This document shows, in pieces, positions 17,963 to 27,365 of a stretch of DNA of 64,000 nt; within the stretch, counting starts at the first letter, position 1; every line of letters begins with the position of its first letter. Source of the DNA: Heyndrickxia sporothermodurans (GTDB lineage: Bacteria > Bacillota > Bacilli > Bacillales > Bacillaceae_C); assembly GCA_018333075.1 (NCBI GenBank), contig BORH01000008.1, positions 62,001-126,000 of the forward strand, in the 5' to 3' direction. Below the pieces are notes generated by a model. The model searched no databases. It was not told where the DNA came from and saw nothing but the letters and a program-made list of their open reading frames with translations. The position numbers and the translations under genes were made by a program.

Positions 17963-18793
17963 ATGGGTGGACTTTGGTTTACTGAAAAACAAACAGAGAA
18001 TTTCGGAATTACACTGAAGATTAAACAAACTTTACATACAGAACAAACAGAGTTTCAAAAGCTAGATATGGTAGAAACAGAAGAATGGGGAAACATGCTT
18101 CTATTAGATGATATGGTTATGACTAGTCAAAAAGATGAATTTGTTTATCATGAAATGGTCGCTCATGTGCCATTATTTACACATCCAAATCCGGAAAATG
18201 TGTTAGTTGTTGGAGGCGGAGATGGTGGCGTAATCCGTGAAATCTTAAAGCACCCTAGCGTAAAAAAAGCTACACTTGTTGACATCGATGGAAAAGTAAT
18301 TGAGTACTCTAAAAAATTCTTACCTGAAATCGCTGGTGAATTAGATAATCCACGTGTAGATGTTCAGGTCGGGGATGGCTTCATGCATATTGCACAAAGT
18401 GAGAATGAATACGATGTCATTATGGTTGATTCAACGGAGCCAGTGGGTCCTGCAGTGAATCTTTTTACAAAAGGCTTTTATGCGGGCATCTCTAAAGCAT
18501 TAAAAGAAGATGGTTTGTTTGTAGCTCAAACAGACAACCCGTGGTTCAAGGCTGATTTAATTCGTGAAGTTCAAAAAGATGTGAAAGAAATTTTCCCAAT
18601 TACTCGTCTTTATATTGCGAACGTACCAACTTATCCAAGTGGAATGTGGACATTTACAGTTGGATCAAAAAAGTATGATCCACTTGAAGTAAGTGAAGAG
18701 CGCTTCCATGATATTGAAACAAAATATTATACAAAAGAACTTCATCATGCAGCTTTTGTTTTACCTAAGTTTGTTAAAGATTTAACCGAGTAG
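17963..18793 (+). CDS. speE: Spermidine synthase
   Basis: Aminopropyltransferase that makes spermidine from putrescine and decarboxylated SAM. 276 residues, the same as B. subtilis SpeE. It shows [14 protein letters not shown], the nucleotide-binding [13 protein letters not shown], the acidic [13 protein letters not shown] and the active-site block [11 protein letters not shown], then TDNPW. ATG at 17963 with AAGGAAG upstream; a longer in-frame start at 17921 is not supported. Together with speB downstream it forms the agmatine route to polyamines. Confidence 0.97.
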   Translation: MGGLWFTEKQTENFGITLKIKQTLHTEQTEFQKLDMVETEEWGNMLLLDDMVMTSQKDEFVYHEMVAHVPLFTHPNPENVLVVGGGDGGVIREILKHPSVKKATLVDIDGKVIEYSKKFLPEIAGELDNPRVDVQVGDGFMHIAQSENEYDVIMVDSTEPVGPAVNLFTKGFYAGISKALKEDGLFVAQTDNPWFKADLIREVQKDVKEIFPITRLYIANVPTYPSGMWTFTVGSKKYDPLEVSEERFHDIETKYYTKELHHAAFVLPKFVKDLTE

Positions 18794-18874
18794 GGCATAG
18801 ACATAAAATCATCTTTATATAAATGAGGAATGATTATCCCGATGCAAAATGAACCTAGATGAGGAGAATGAATA

Positions 18875-19747
18875 GTGCGATTTGATGAGGCTTATTCAGG
18901 CAATGTTTTTATTAAAAGTCATCCAAACTATGAAGAAAGTCAGGCAGTTATTTACGGAATGCCAATGGATTGGACAGTAAGCTATCGACCAGGATCTCGA
19001 TTTGGCCCAGGAAGAATCAGAGAGGTATCTATTGGGCTTGAGGAGTACAGTCCTTATTTAGACCGTGAATTGGAAGAAGTGAAATACTTTGATGCTGGAG
19101 ATATTCCATTGCCATTTGGAAACCCACAGCGCAGTATTAACTTAATTGAAGAATATATAGATGGACTTTTAAAGGATAAAAAATTTCCTTTAGGAATGGG
19201 TGGAGAGCATTTAGTTTCTTGGCCTGTCATTAAAGCGATGTATAAAAAATATCCTAATCTCGCAATTATTCATATGGATGCACACACAGACTTACGTTCT
19301 GAATATGAAGGGGAACCTTTATCCCATTCTACTCCGATTCGCAAAGCGGCAGAACTCATTGGTCCTGAAAGTATTTACTCCTTTGGCATTCGTTCAGGAA
19401 TGAAAGAAGAGTTTGAATGGGCAAAGGAAAACGGAATGCATATTTCGAAATTTGAAGTGTTAGAACCACTGAAAGAAGTATTGCCACAGCTTGCCGGGCG
19501 CCCTGTATATGTGACAATCGACATTGATGTTCTTGACCCTGCACATGCACCAGGAACAGGAACGGTTGATTGTGGTGGAATCACTTCGAAGGAATTGCTC
19601 GCATCCATCCACGAAATCGCTCGTTCTAATGTCAATGTAGTTGGTGGTGACTTAGTTGAGGTAGCACCAATCTATGATCATTCAGAACAAACAGCGAATA
19701 CAGCAAGTAAGTTAATTCGTGAAATGATTTTGGGCTGGGTGAAATAA
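18875..19747 (+). CDS. speB: Agmatinase
   Basis: Ureohydrolase of 290 residues that splits agmatine into putrescine and urea and so feeds SpeE. The binuclear manganese site is visible as GGEH, DAHTD and DIDVLDPAHAPGTGT. The start is a GTG at 18875 with GAGGAG upstream. Same operon as speE (81-bp gap) with a strong terminator after it. Confidence 0.97.
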   Translation: MRFDEAYSGNVFIKSHPNYEESQAVIYGMPMDWTVSYRPGSRFGPGRIREVSIGLEEYSPYLDRELEEVKYFDAGDIPLPFGNPQRSINLIEEYIDGLLKDKKFPLGMGGEHLVSWPVIKAMYKKYPNLAIIHMDAHTDLRSEYEGEPLSHSTPIRKAAELIGPESIYSFGIRSGMKEEFEWAKENGMHISKFEVLEPLKEVLPQLAGRPVYVTIDIDVLDPAHAPGTGTVDCGGITSKELLASIHEIARSNVNVVGGDLVEVAPIYDHSEQTANTASKLIREMILGWVK

Positions 19748-19750
19748 ATG

Positions 19751-19785
19751 AAAAAACTGACCCTCGTATAGAAGGTCAGTTTTTT
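19751..19785 (+). terminator. Terminator of speE-speB
   Basis: AAAAACTGACC / GGTCAGTTTTTT, starting 4 bp past the speB stop. Confidence 0.95.
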
Positions 19786-20091
19786 GTCGTAGATGGGTAA
19801 TCACCCACTTATTCCTCTAATTTCTCCTTTGGTATGAGCATCTGATTTTGTCCATAAATCACTTTTTACTTATTCAAAAGTATGGTACTACTAAAATATT
19901 TAGTCTTTAAAAGTAATTTTTTTAAAAAAATAGCTATTCTAATGTTGAATAGTACAGTCCTTTTTTTTACAAAAAACAGTTTCTAATAAAATACCTTTCA
20001 TTCGAAAAAGGAATTTAATACGTTATAATAGTCAAGTAATTATAAAAATGATTCGTTGATTTTTTGAATTTGTTTGAATGGAGTGACAGCT
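19786..20091. other. Intergenic region upstream of the TauE-like gene
   Basis: A/T-rich. It contains TATAAT at 20024-20029 as a probable -10 with a weak TTCGAA -35. Short hairpins GGGT/ACCC (near 19796) and CTATTC/GAATAG (near 19935) are present without U tracts. No coding sequence seen. Confidence 0.4.
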
Positions 20092-20838
20092 ATGGCTATT
20101 GTACTTACCATGCTTGTCCTAGGAACGATTCTTGGCTTTATTGGAGCAGGTGGCTCAGGATTTATTATTGCAATACTTACTCTTGTATTTAAGGTTCCTA
20201 TTCATATAGCTTTAGCGACCTCTTTAACGGCAATGGCGTTTACTAGCTTATCAGGAGCATTTAGTCATTACCGAGAAGGAAATATTTCTGTAAAGGCAGG
20301 GCTTCTGGTCGGTGGGTTTGGTGCTGTCGGTGCATTTATTGGCTCTAAAATTGCAGCGTTTATCCCCACGAATGATATGCATTATTTAACAGCGGGAATG
20401 CTGTTTCTTTCAGCACTGTTATTAGTGTTTCGTTTATTTTTTATGAAAAAGCAGGAAGCGGAAACAGATGCTTGGTCAATAAGCTCAGTTCGATTAATGA
20501 AAGCCGCCATCTTAGGAATTATTACTGGAATTTTATCAGGGACCTTTGGCATTGGTTCAACACCTTTTATTCAATTAGGGCTTCTAACCTTTTTAGGTCT
20601 GTCTCTTCGTCAATCCGTGGGGACAACGATGCTTGTCATTGTTCCAATCGCTGTTGGAGGCGGTGTTGGCTTTTCATCTGAAGGCTTCTTAGATGTTGTG
20701 CTATTACTTCAAGTATTAGTTGGTACGATGCTAGGTGCGTATTTCGGTGCTAAATTTACTAATCTTGTACCGAAAGCGATTTTAAAAACCGCAATGATTA
20801 TGACACCAGCTCTTAGTGCACTATTACTAATCTTATAG
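20092..20838 (+). CDS. TauE/SafE family membrane transporter
   Basis: Integral membrane protein of 248 residues with about eight hydrophobic segments. It shows the repeated glycine-rich motif of the family (GTILGFIGAGGSGF near the N-terminus and GIITGILSGTFGIGS near the middle). Family members are proposed exporters of sulfite, sulfoacetate or other organic anions; the substrate here is unknown. The start is the ATG at 20092 with GGAG eight bases upstream; a TTG six codons earlier is less likely. It stands alone between speB and ywiB. Confidence 0.85.
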   Translation: MAIVLTMLVLGTILGFIGAGGSGFIIAILTLVFKVPIHIALATSLTAMAFTSLSGAFSHYREGNISVKAGLLVGGFGAVGAFIGSKIAAFIPTNDMHYLTAGMLFLSALLLVFRLFFMKKQEAETDAWSISSVRLMKAAILGIITGILSGTFGIGSTPFIQLGLLTFLGLSLRQSVGTTMLVIVPIAVGGGVGFSSEGFLDVVLLLQVLVGTMLGAYFGAKFTNLVPKAILKTAMIMTPALSALLLIL

Positions 20839-20987
20839 TGGATTGATTTTCTTATGAAATATTTTTATACTTAATAGGTTATAATGAAAAGCAAAAAATT
20901 TTATATATATGAATTTAGGTTATAAAGGGGTGGGACGTTTTTCTTCATTCCTACCTCCTTATGACCTTTGAAAAGGATGAGAATTAT

Positions 20988-21407
20988 TTGGCAGCTGATA
21001 TCAATCAAATTCCTGTCAATATTCACTTAAAGACAGTTATTAAACAGGATCAGGAAGAAGAGAATTATGAACTAATGCTACAGGGTCTTTATTATCAAAA
21101 AGGAAATGCCGCCTTTTTGAAGTATGATGAAGTACTGGAAGAGGGAACGGTACATACGATTGTTAAAATGTCTAACCGAGATGCATTGATATTACGAAGC
21201 GGGGCCATTAAGATGCGTTTAAGCTTTCATAAGGATGTGGAGAAAAACGGATCCTATGAAAGCCCATATGGCACATTATTGCTATCAACAAGGACAAAAA
21301 AGATAGAAATGAATGAAGGTCAATTTTTATTAAAATATGATCTTTGTATGCAAGGTGAAGTATCCGGAACATATGAAATGTCCATCACATATAGGGAGGC
21401 AAAATAA
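20988..21407 (+). CDS. ywiB: DUF1934 family beta-barrel protein YwiB
   Basis: About 140 residues, matching B. subtilis YwiB: PVNIHLKTVIKQ near the start, GLYYQKGNAAFLKYDE, TIVKMSNRDALILRSGAIKM and a C-terminal YEMSITY. The fold is lipocalin-like and the function unknown. Start uncertain: the TTG at 20988 has AAGGATGAG upstream and fits the family length, whereas an in-frame ATG at 20961 has no ribosome site. argS starts 3 bp after its stop, so the pair is co-transcribed as in B. subtilis. Confidence 0.85.
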   Translation: MAADINQIPVNIHLKTVIKQDQEEENYELMLQGLYYQKGNAAFLKYDEVLEEGTVHTIVKMSNRDALILRSGAIKMRLSFHKDVEKNGSYESPYGTLLLSTRTKKIEMNEGQFLLKYDLCMQGEVSGTYEMSITYREAK

Positions 21408-21410
21408 TTC

Positions 21411-23081
21411 ATGAATATTGTTGAACAAATTCAATTCAATTTAAAAAATGAAATTAAAGATGCGGTATTAAAGGCAAGCTTAGCAACTGAGGAGCAAATT
21501 CCAGATATTATATTAGAAACACCAAAAGAAAAAGCACATGGTGACTATGCAACGAATATAGCGATGCAGCTTGCACGAGTTGCGAAAAAAGCACCAAGAA
21601 TGATTGCAGAAGCGATTGTTTCTCACTTCGATACTTCTAAAGCTTCCATTGAAAAAATCGAAATTGCTGGACCAGGGTTTATTAATTTTTATATGAATAA
21701 TAGTTATTTAACAGATTTAATTCCAACTGTTCTTCAAGCTGGGGAAGAATATGGGCAAACAGATGCTGGAAAAGGGCAAAAAATCCAAGTTGAGTTCGTA
21801 TCTGCTAATCCAACTGGAGATTTGCATTTAGGACATGCACGTGGTGCGGCAGTAGGGGATTCCTTATGTAATATTCTTGATAAAGCAGGTTATGATGTTA
21901 GTCGTGAATATTATATAAATGATGCAGGGAATCAAATTCATAATTTAGCTATGTCTGTTGAAGCTCGTTACTATCAAGCACTTGGTATCGATAAAGAGAT
22001 GCCAGAGGATGGCTATCATGGAAAAGATATTATTGGTATCGGCCAAAAGCTCGCTGAGCAATTTAGGGATGAATTTACGAAAAAAAGCGATGAGGAACGT
22101 TATGAATTTTTCCGTCAATATGGTTTAGAATACGAAATGAAAAAACTTAAAACGGATTTGGAAAGCTTCCGTGTTCCTTTCGATGTTTGGTATTCAGAAA
22201 CATCACTTTATAAAAATGGAAAAATTGATAATATGTTAGAGGCTATTCGTGAAAGAGGTCATGTATATGAATTAGACGGTGCTACATGGTTCCGTTCAAC
22301 GACTTTCGGTGATGATAAGGATCGTGTACTTATCAAAAATGATGGTTCATATACGTATTTAACTCCAGATATTGCTTATCATAAGGATAAATTTGATCGT
22401 GGCTTTGACACCTTAATTAACGTTTGGGGAGCAGATCATCATGGCTATATTCCACGTATGAAGGCAGCGATGGAGGCACTAGGCTATAATCCTGATAATC
22501 TTGAGGTAGAAATTATTCAGCTTGTTCACCTTTATAAAGACGGTGAAAAGATGAAAATGAGTAAACGAACAGGAAAAGCTGTAACCATGCGTGAATTAAT
22601 TGAAGAAGTTGGTCTTGATGGGGTACGTTATTTCTTTGCCATGAGAAGTGCGGATACACATTTAGATTTCGATTTAGACTTAGCAGTATCACAATCCAAT
22701 GAAAACCCTGTATATTATGCTCAATATGCACATGCGCGTATTTGTAGCATTCTACGTCAAGGGGAAGAACAAGGATTTACAGTAGAAAATGATGCAAGCT
22801 TTAGCTTCATTAAAGCAGAGAAAGAAATTGAAGTATTAAAGAAAATAGGCGATTTCCCTGCAGTTATTGCTGAAGCGGCGGAAAAACGAATTCCTCACCG
22901 AATTACGAATTATATTAATGATCTAGCTTCAACCTTCCATAGCTTTTATAATGCTGAAAAGGTACTTGATAAAGAAAACATTCAATTAACAAAAGCACGT
23001 CTCGCGTTGATTAAAGCTGTACAAATTACTCTAAGAAATGCACTAGCATTAATCGGAGTTTCAGCACCAGAAAAAATGTAA
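21411..23081 (+). CDS. argS: Arginyl-tRNA synthetase
   Basis: Class I synthetase of 556 residues that charges tRNA-Arg. The HIGH motif reads HLGHA (139-143) within [20 protein letters not shown], and the KMSKR motif is present as [10 protein letters not shown] near 380. The N-terminal Add-1 domain and the C-terminal DALR anticodon-binding domain are both complete. The ribosome site AGGGAGG is 11 bases from the ATG. No T-box leader was seen; transcription probably comes through ywiB. Confidence 0.98.
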   Translation: MNIVEQIQFNLKNEIKDAVLKASLATEEQIPDIILETPKEKAHGDYATNIAMQLARVAKKAPRMIAEAIVSHFDTSKASIEKIEIAGPGFINFYMNNSYLTDLIPTVLQAGEEYGQTDAGKGQKIQVEFVSANPTGDLHLGHARGAAVGDSLCNILDKAGYDVSREYYINDAGNQIHNLAMSVEARYYQALGIDKEMPEDGYHGKDIIGIGQKLAEQFRDEFTKKSDEERYEFFRQYGLEYEMKKLKTDLESFRVPFDVWYSETSLYKNGKIDNMLEAIRERGHVYELDGATWFRSTTFGDDKDRVLIKNDGSYTYLTPDIAYHKDKFDRGFDTLINVWGADHHGYIPRMKAAMEALGYNPDNLEVEIIQLVHLYKDGEKMKMSKRTGKAVTMRELIEEVGLDGVRYFFAMRSADTHLDFDLDLAVSQSNENPVYYAQYAHARICSILRQGEEQGFTVENDASFSFIKAEKEIEVLKKIGDFPAVIAEAAEKRIPHRITNYINDLASTFHSFYNAEKVLDKENIQLTKARLALIKAVQITLRNALALIGVSAPEKM

Positions 23082-23088
23082 GTATCAT

Positions 23089-23120
23089 GCAAATCCACAG
23101 TTTGTGGATTTGCTTTTTTT
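23089..23120 (+). terminator. Terminator of ywiB-argS
   Basis: GCAAATCCACA / TGTGGATTTGC with a 3-nt loop and seven T, eight bases past argS. The stem core is the same GCAAATCCA as in the hemQ terminator. Confidence 0.95.
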
Positions 23121-23225
23121 CATTGAATTGATAAGGAAGGAAGTCGTCCAAAAGAATCAAAAGTAATATGTATATGATAAAAAGACCTTAATATGTTTAA
23201 GGTCTTCATAAAAATTGTGTAGTAT

Positions 23226-24431
23226 TTAAAGAATATCGGCGATAGCTTTAGCAATCGTTTCCTTTCCTTTTGTAAGGAGAGATGTATTTTGGAGTTCTTC
23301 AAGAGAAACTTGGTGTGAATCCAATAGATCTTTTTCCACTACTTTAGTCATTCTTTCAATAAAATCTTGACTATATATATAGCAGGTTAATTCGTGGTTT
23401 AGGAATAAGCTTCTGCGGTCAAAATTAGCCGTACCTACTTGACATACGGTTTGATCAATGACCATTACTTTTGCATGGTAGAACCCGTTCAAATATTGAT
23501 AAACAAATGCCCCATTCATCATTAATTTGCGCAAATATGGAAAAGAGGCTTCTTTAACTAAACTATGGTCAGCCTTTTTTGGAACAAGAATTTTCATCTT
23601 TACTCCTCTCTTTAATGCAGCGATCAGCCTATTTAATACTTTTATAGAAGGGATAAAGTAGGGTGTTCCAATATAAATATTGTGTTCAGCGTAGTCAATT
23701 AGCTTACATAATTCTTCTTCTAAAAACCTCCCCTCAGTTGGAAAAAAACGATGCTTCATCAATCCTTCCTGCAGGGTAGGGAAATAGATAGTATCTTCCT
23801 CAATAGATTCTCCAGTTGCTCTTTTCCAATTGAGAAGAAATTCCTTTTGTAAATCTGCAACACCTTCTCCAGTATAACGAAAACAGTAATCACGCCATGG
23901 TGACAAAACAGGATCATTGTCTATATATTCCTTCCCAACATTATAACCACCTACATACCCAACCCTTCCATCAATAACAGAGCATTTTCGATGATTTCTT
24001 TGCTGAAGGGAAAAAAACAGAAATGGAAATCGCGGGCGATTGCAAAAGGCGATGTCTACATCAAGCTTTTTTAAATCTTTTATTAATGATTTTGAAACAC
24101 TATAACTTCCCATCCAATCCATAAGCAATCGAACCTTAACTCCTTCACGAGCTTTTTGTTCTAGTAATTTGAGAAAGTCTTGGCTAAAGTCGTCCCCTTT
24201 AACAATATAAAAAAGAACATGGATGCTTGATGAAGCTTTTTTAATGTCGGAAAAAAATAATGAAAATAAATCCTTCCCCCTTGTTTCGAGATGAATGTCT
24301 CCTAAGCGTTCTGGATATTCTCTTTTTTTACATTGTTGTTGATATTTTTTTTTGCCGTAATAATAGTCAGCTGTACATAATGCAATGATGAATACTATAA
24401 AGAAAATGAATATCCAAAGCCATGTCAGCAT
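23226..24431 (-). CDS. clsB: Minor cardiolipin synthase (ClsB/YwjE-like)
   Basis: Phospholipase D superfamily enzyme of 401 residues with one N-terminal membrane helix (about 3-22). It carries both HKD motifs: HRKCSVID in RNHRKCSVIDGRVGYVGG and HAKVMVID in FYHAKVMVIDQTVCQVGT, each followed by the conserved glycine/asparagine tail. It matches B. subtilis YwjE (ClsB), which condenses phosphatidylglycerols to cardiolipin and lies in the same place next to fadF (ywjF). ATG at 24431 with GGAGAG upstream. Monocistronic by its position; no clear terminator was found to its left on this strand. Confidence 0.9.
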   Translation of the reverse strand: MLTWLWIFIFFIVFIIALCTADYYYGKKKYQQQCKKREYPERLGDIHLETRGKDLFSLFFSDIKKASSSIHVLFYIVKGDDFSQDFLKLLEQKAREGVKVRLLMDWMGSYSVSKSLIKDLKKLDVDIAFCNRPRFPFLFFSLQQRNHRKCSVIDGRVGYVGGYNVGKEYIDNDPVLSPWRDYCFRYTGEGVADLQKEFLLNWKRATGESIEEDTIYFPTLQEGLMKHRFFPTEGRFLEEELCKLIDYAEHNIYIGTPYFIPSIKVLNRLIAALKRGVKMKILVPKKADHSLVKEASFPYLRKLMMNGAFVYQYLNGFYHAKVMVIDQTVCQVGTANFDRRSLFLNHELTCYIYSQDFIERMTKVVEKDLLDSHQVSLEELQNTSLLTKGKETIAKAIADIL

Positions 24432-24596
24432 ACATTTCTCTCCTATGCTTGAAAAAAGTAATATTTATTTAGTATTTCCAACATGAAGATTCAGAATAAA
24501 TATTTAAAAATTCAAACTATTATTCAGGTTTTATAATATAATAAAATAAGGCTTCAATTATTTAAAAAATACTAGTGAAAAAGGTGGTGGATAGAT

Positions 24597-24749
24597 ATGT
24601 GGTGGTTACTTATTTTACTTGTAATCATTATTCTATTACCGATGATCTTTTTTAATAGTTCCAATACAAAAAAGGAAATGCGTCAGGATATGGATAAAAA
24701 TCCTTATGACCAACGTAATAATTTACCGCCTCCTGGAGGTCCGTTTTGA
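24597..24749 (+). CDS. Small single-pass membrane protein, 50 aa, unknown
   Basis: Short ORF with AAGGTGG before the ATG. The product starts MWWLLILLVIIILLPMIFF, one membrane helix, then a polar tail that ends in NNLPPPGGPF. The ribosome site, the helix and the clean proline/glycine-rich tail make it a believable small gene. It lies between clsB (divergent) and the fadF promoter, and its stop falls in a perfect 14-bp inverted repeat. No family was recognised. Confidence 0.7.
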   Translation: MWWLLILLVIIILLPMIFFNSSNTKKEMRQDMDKNPYDQRNNLPPPGGPF

Positions 24750-24781
24750 ATTCGTATGTCCTTAATGGGACATACGAATTC
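24748..24781. repeat. Perfect 14-bp inverted repeat after the 50-aa gene
   Basis: GAATTCGTATGTCC (24748-24761), a 6-nt loop, then GGACATACGAATTC (24768-24781). It starts in the stop codon of the small gene. There is no U tract, so it may be a factor-assisted stop, an mRNA end stabiliser or a DNA operator. Confidence 0.7.
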
Positions 24782-24809
24782 TGTAGTCTAAAAATTTTAA
24801 AGAAAAACG

Positions 24810-24837
24810 TTGACTGAATGCTCATTCATTATATAAT
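24810..24837 (+). promoter_or_regulatory. fadF promoter with FadR-like operator
   Basis: TTGACT at 24810-24815, a 16-bp spacer, and TATAAT at 24832-24837. Inside it lies the palindrome TGAATGCTCATTCA (24815-24828); the 18-mer 24811-24828 matches 16 of 18 bases of the B. subtilis FadR box as I recall it. A repressor here would block polymerase. Confidence 0.7.
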
Positions 24838-24896
24838 GTAAGTAAGCAACATTCAGAAAATTAAGGGTTTTATAACAAAGGGGAGTGTTTGTCGAG

Positions 24897-27011
24897 ATGC
24901 ATTGGTTATTGTGGGTGAATTGGATTGCATTTCTTTTTGTAACCGTTTACGCAATATCACTATTTGTTTATGTAGTTAAAACAAGAATTCAATATATCAA
25001 GCTTGGAAAAAAGGTTGAATTCGATCGCCGAATGAAGGAACGGTTACAAAAAATATGGGTGAATGTTTTTGGGCAGAAGAAGCTGTTGAAGGATAAGAAG
25101 AGCGGTGCTATTCATGTGATGTTCTTTTATGGTTTTATTCTTGTCCAATTTGGAGCAATTGATTTTATTTGGAAAGGGCTTGGACCTGATTCACATTTGC
25201 CGCTAGGTCCATTGTATCCTGCCTTTACATTTTTCCAAGAAATTGTCACATTAGTTATTTTAGTGGCAGTTGTTTGGGCGTTTTATCGTCGCTATATTGA
25301 AAAATTAGTTCGTTTAAAAAGAGGCTTTAAGTCGGGACTAGTATTGCTATTCATCGGTGGACTGATGGTATCTGTATTGATTGGAAATGGAATGAGCATT
25401 ATTTGGCATGGTGAGGAATTATCATGGACAGAGCCAATTGCCTCACTTATTGCTTCTGCATTTGGCTGGATTGGTGAAACAGCTTCAATTGTGATCTTTT
25501 ATATTTCATGGTGGATTCATTTAATCTTTTTATTATCGTTTTTAGTTTATGTTCCTCAATCCAAGCATGCACACTTAATTGCAGGACCTGCTAATGTTTA
25601 TTTTAATCGTTTGGATGGGGGAGGGAAGCTTAAGTCGATCGATTTCGAAGATGAATCACAGGAATCCTTTGGTGTAGGGAAAATTGAAGATTTTTCACAG
25701 CTCCAATTAATTGATTTATATGCCTGTGTTGAATGTGGCCGCTGTACAAATATGTGTCCAGCAACAGGTACGGGAAAAATGCTTTCTCCAATGGATTTAA
25801 TATTAAAGCTGAGAGATCATTTAACCAATCATGGAGCGGCTGTAACTTCTAAACAACCGTGGGTACCGACGTTTGCTTTTGCAAATACAAAGGGAAATCA
25901 AATTGCCCTAGCTAGTGCAGGACAAGGTGCTGAGGAATCGGCTGCAGCGCTTGCTTATTCACCAAATCTGATCGGAGATGTCATAACTGAAGAGGAGATC
26001 TGGGCTTGTACAACATGCCGTAACTGTGAGGATCAATGTCCAGTTATGAATGAGCATGTCGATAAAATTATTGATCTACGACGTTATTTAGTATTAACAG
26101 AAGGGAAAATGGATGCGGATGCACAGCGTGCAATGCAAAATATCGAACGACAAGGAAATCCATGGGGACTAAATCGCAAAGAACGTGAAAACTGGCGTGA
26201 TGCACGTGAAGATGTACAAGTTCCAACGGTTAAAGAAATGAAAAAATCTGGGGAAGAGTTCGAGTATTTATTCTGGGTGGGCTCTATGGGCTCCTTCGAC
26301 AATCGCAGTCAAAAAATTGCATTATCCTTTGCAAAGCTGATGAATGAAGCAGGAGTGAAATTTGCAATTTTAGGAAACAAAGAGAAAAACTCTGGTGATA
26401 CTCCACGCCGATTAGGAAATGAGTTTTTATTCCAAGAATTAGCCGGACAAAATATTGCTGAATTTGAAAAAAATGAAGTTAAAAAAATTGTTACAATCGA
26501 TCCGCATGCTTATAACATTTTTAAAAAGGAATATCCTGATTTTGGTTTAGAGGCTGAAGTATTCCATCATACCGAGCTTCTCGACAAACTCGTGAAGGAA
26601 GGCAAATTAAAGCCTAAATACGAGGTGAACGAGAAAATTACCTTCCATGATTCCTGTTATTTAGGCAGATACAATGAAGTATATGATCCACCACGTGAGA
26701 TTTTAAAAGCCATCCCAGGTGTGAAGCTTGTAGAGATGGAAAGAAATCGTGAAAAAGGAATGTGCTGTGGAGCAGGTGGCGGATTAATGTGGATGGAGGA
26801 AGATACAGGACATCGTATTAATGTTTCTCGTACTGAGCAGGCATTAGCTGTAACTCCATCAATTATAAGTTCTGGCTGTCCATATTGCTTAACCATGCTG
26901 TCGGATGGTACAAAAGCGAAGGAAGTAGAGGAAGTAGTGAAAACATATGATGTAGCTGAAATATTGGAAAAAGCAGTTTGTGGTGAACCTAATCAAACAT
27001 TTGTATCGTAA
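24897..27011 (+). CDS. fadF: FadF-type membrane iron-sulfur oxidoreductase
   Basis: Membrane-bound redox protein of 704 residues tied to fatty acid beta-oxidation (YwjF/FadF). The N-terminal third holds about six membrane helices like the cytochrome b-type gamma subunit of nitrate reductase. Next come two 4Fe-4S motifs, CVECGRCTNMCP and CTTCRNCEDQCP, and then two CCG domains with CCGAGGGLMWME and SGCPYCLTML. It probably passes electrons from acyl-CoA oxidation (via ETF) to the quinone pool; this is inferred from family work. The start ATG at 24897 has GGGGAG upstream and matches the family; a GTG four codons earlier lies in the ribosome site. The FadR-like promoter lies just upstream. Confidence 0.93.
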   Translation: MHWLLWVNWIAFLFVTVYAISLFVYVVKTRIQYIKLGKKVEFDRRMKERLQKIWVNVFGQKKLLKDKKSGAIHVMFFYGFILVQFGAIDFIWKGLGPDSHLPLGPLYPAFTFFQEIVTLVILVAVVWAFYRRYIEKLVRLKRGFKSGLVLLFIGGLMVSVLIGNGMSIIWHGEELSWTEPIASLIASAFGWIGETASIVIFYISWWIHLIFLLSFLVYVPQSKHAHLIAGPANVYFNRLDGGGKLKSIDFEDESQESFGVGKIEDFSQLQLIDLYACVECGRCTNMCPATGTGKMLSPMDLILKLRDHLTNHGAAVTSKQPWVPTFAFANTKGNQIALASAGQGAEESAAALAYSPNLIGDVITEEEIWACTTCRNCEDQCPVMNEHVDKIIDLRRYLVLTEGKMDADAQRAMQNIERQGNPWGLNRKERENWRDAREDVQVPTVKEMKKSGEEFEYLFWVGSMGSFDNRSQKIALSFAKLMNEAGVKFAILGNKEKNSGDTPRRLGNEFLFQELAGQNIAEFEKNEVKKIVTIDPHAYNIFKKEYPDFGLEAEVFHHTELLDKLVKEGKLKPKYEVNEKITFHDSCYLGRYNEVYDPPREILKAIPGVKLVEMERNREKGMCCGAGGGLMWMEEDTGHRINVSRTEQALAVTPSIISSGCPYCLTMLSDGTKAKEVEEVVKTYDVAEILEKAVCGEPNQTFVS

Positions 27012-27161
27012 AATAATTTTGAATTTTAAATAAAGTGATTTAATTTCAATTATTTTTCCGTTAAAATATCAGTAAGGATCATAAGATATTTGCAAGGCTT
27101 TTGGTTAGTATTTAGCCGACGATAAATAGTGAATGGGTGTAAATTTTATGAAGGAGAACTC

Positions 27162-27245
27162 ATGAATCTTGCTAGTCTACGGCTGGTGCTGAAAAGAGCA
27201 AAATTGTTTATATTTGTGTTAAAAATTTATCCTCTAATCTCTTAA
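27162..27245 (+). CDS. Possible 27-aa leader or small peptide ORF
   Basis: AAGGAG six bases before the ATG, then MNLASLRLVLKRAKLFIFVL and a further seven residues, stop TAA at 27243. The product is basic and hydrophobic. A terminator-like hairpin starts two bases after the stop. It may be a leader peptide for the thiolase operon, a small membrane peptide, or chance. Kept because the ribosome site is perfect. Confidence 0.35.
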   Translation: MNLASLRLVLKRAKLFIFVLKIYPLIS

Positions 27246-27246
27246 A

Positions 27247-27272
27247 AGAAGGGGAGCTTTGTCCCTTTTTGT
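27247..27272 (+). terminator. Terminator-like hairpin between fadF and the thiolase operon
   Basis: AAGGG / CCCTT stem with a short loop followed by TTT G TTT. Short but G-rich; either the end of the fadF transcript or an attenuator. Confidence 0.55.
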
Positions 27273-27284
27273 TTCAAAATTTAT

Positions 27285-27298
27285 TGAGCGAGCGTTCA
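27285..27298. promoter_or_regulatory. Second FadR-like 14-bp palindrome, upstream of the thiolase gene
   Basis: TGAGCGAGCGTTCA, with the same 6-2-6 layout as TGAATGCTCATTCA in front of fadF (shared TGA-n-n-G-n-n-C-n-T-TCA). It lies 67 bp before the thiolase start. A promoter is not clear here. Confidence 0.5.
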
Positions 27299-27365
27299 GT
27301 CGATTGTAAGCGGTTTCTATTCATATGAGTCTTTTATCGAATCTATTTGTTAAGGAGAGATGAAG

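Noticed and set aside
20839-21410. T-box leader for argS
   Set aside because: No specifier stem, T-box sequence or antiterminator; ywiB occupies most of the space and lies 3 bp from argS.
3579-23120. Shared stem core GCAAATCCA in the hemQ and argS terminators, considered as a dispersed repeat
   Set aside because: Only nine bases are shared and the loops differ; A/T-flanked terminators in low-G+C genomes often look alike.
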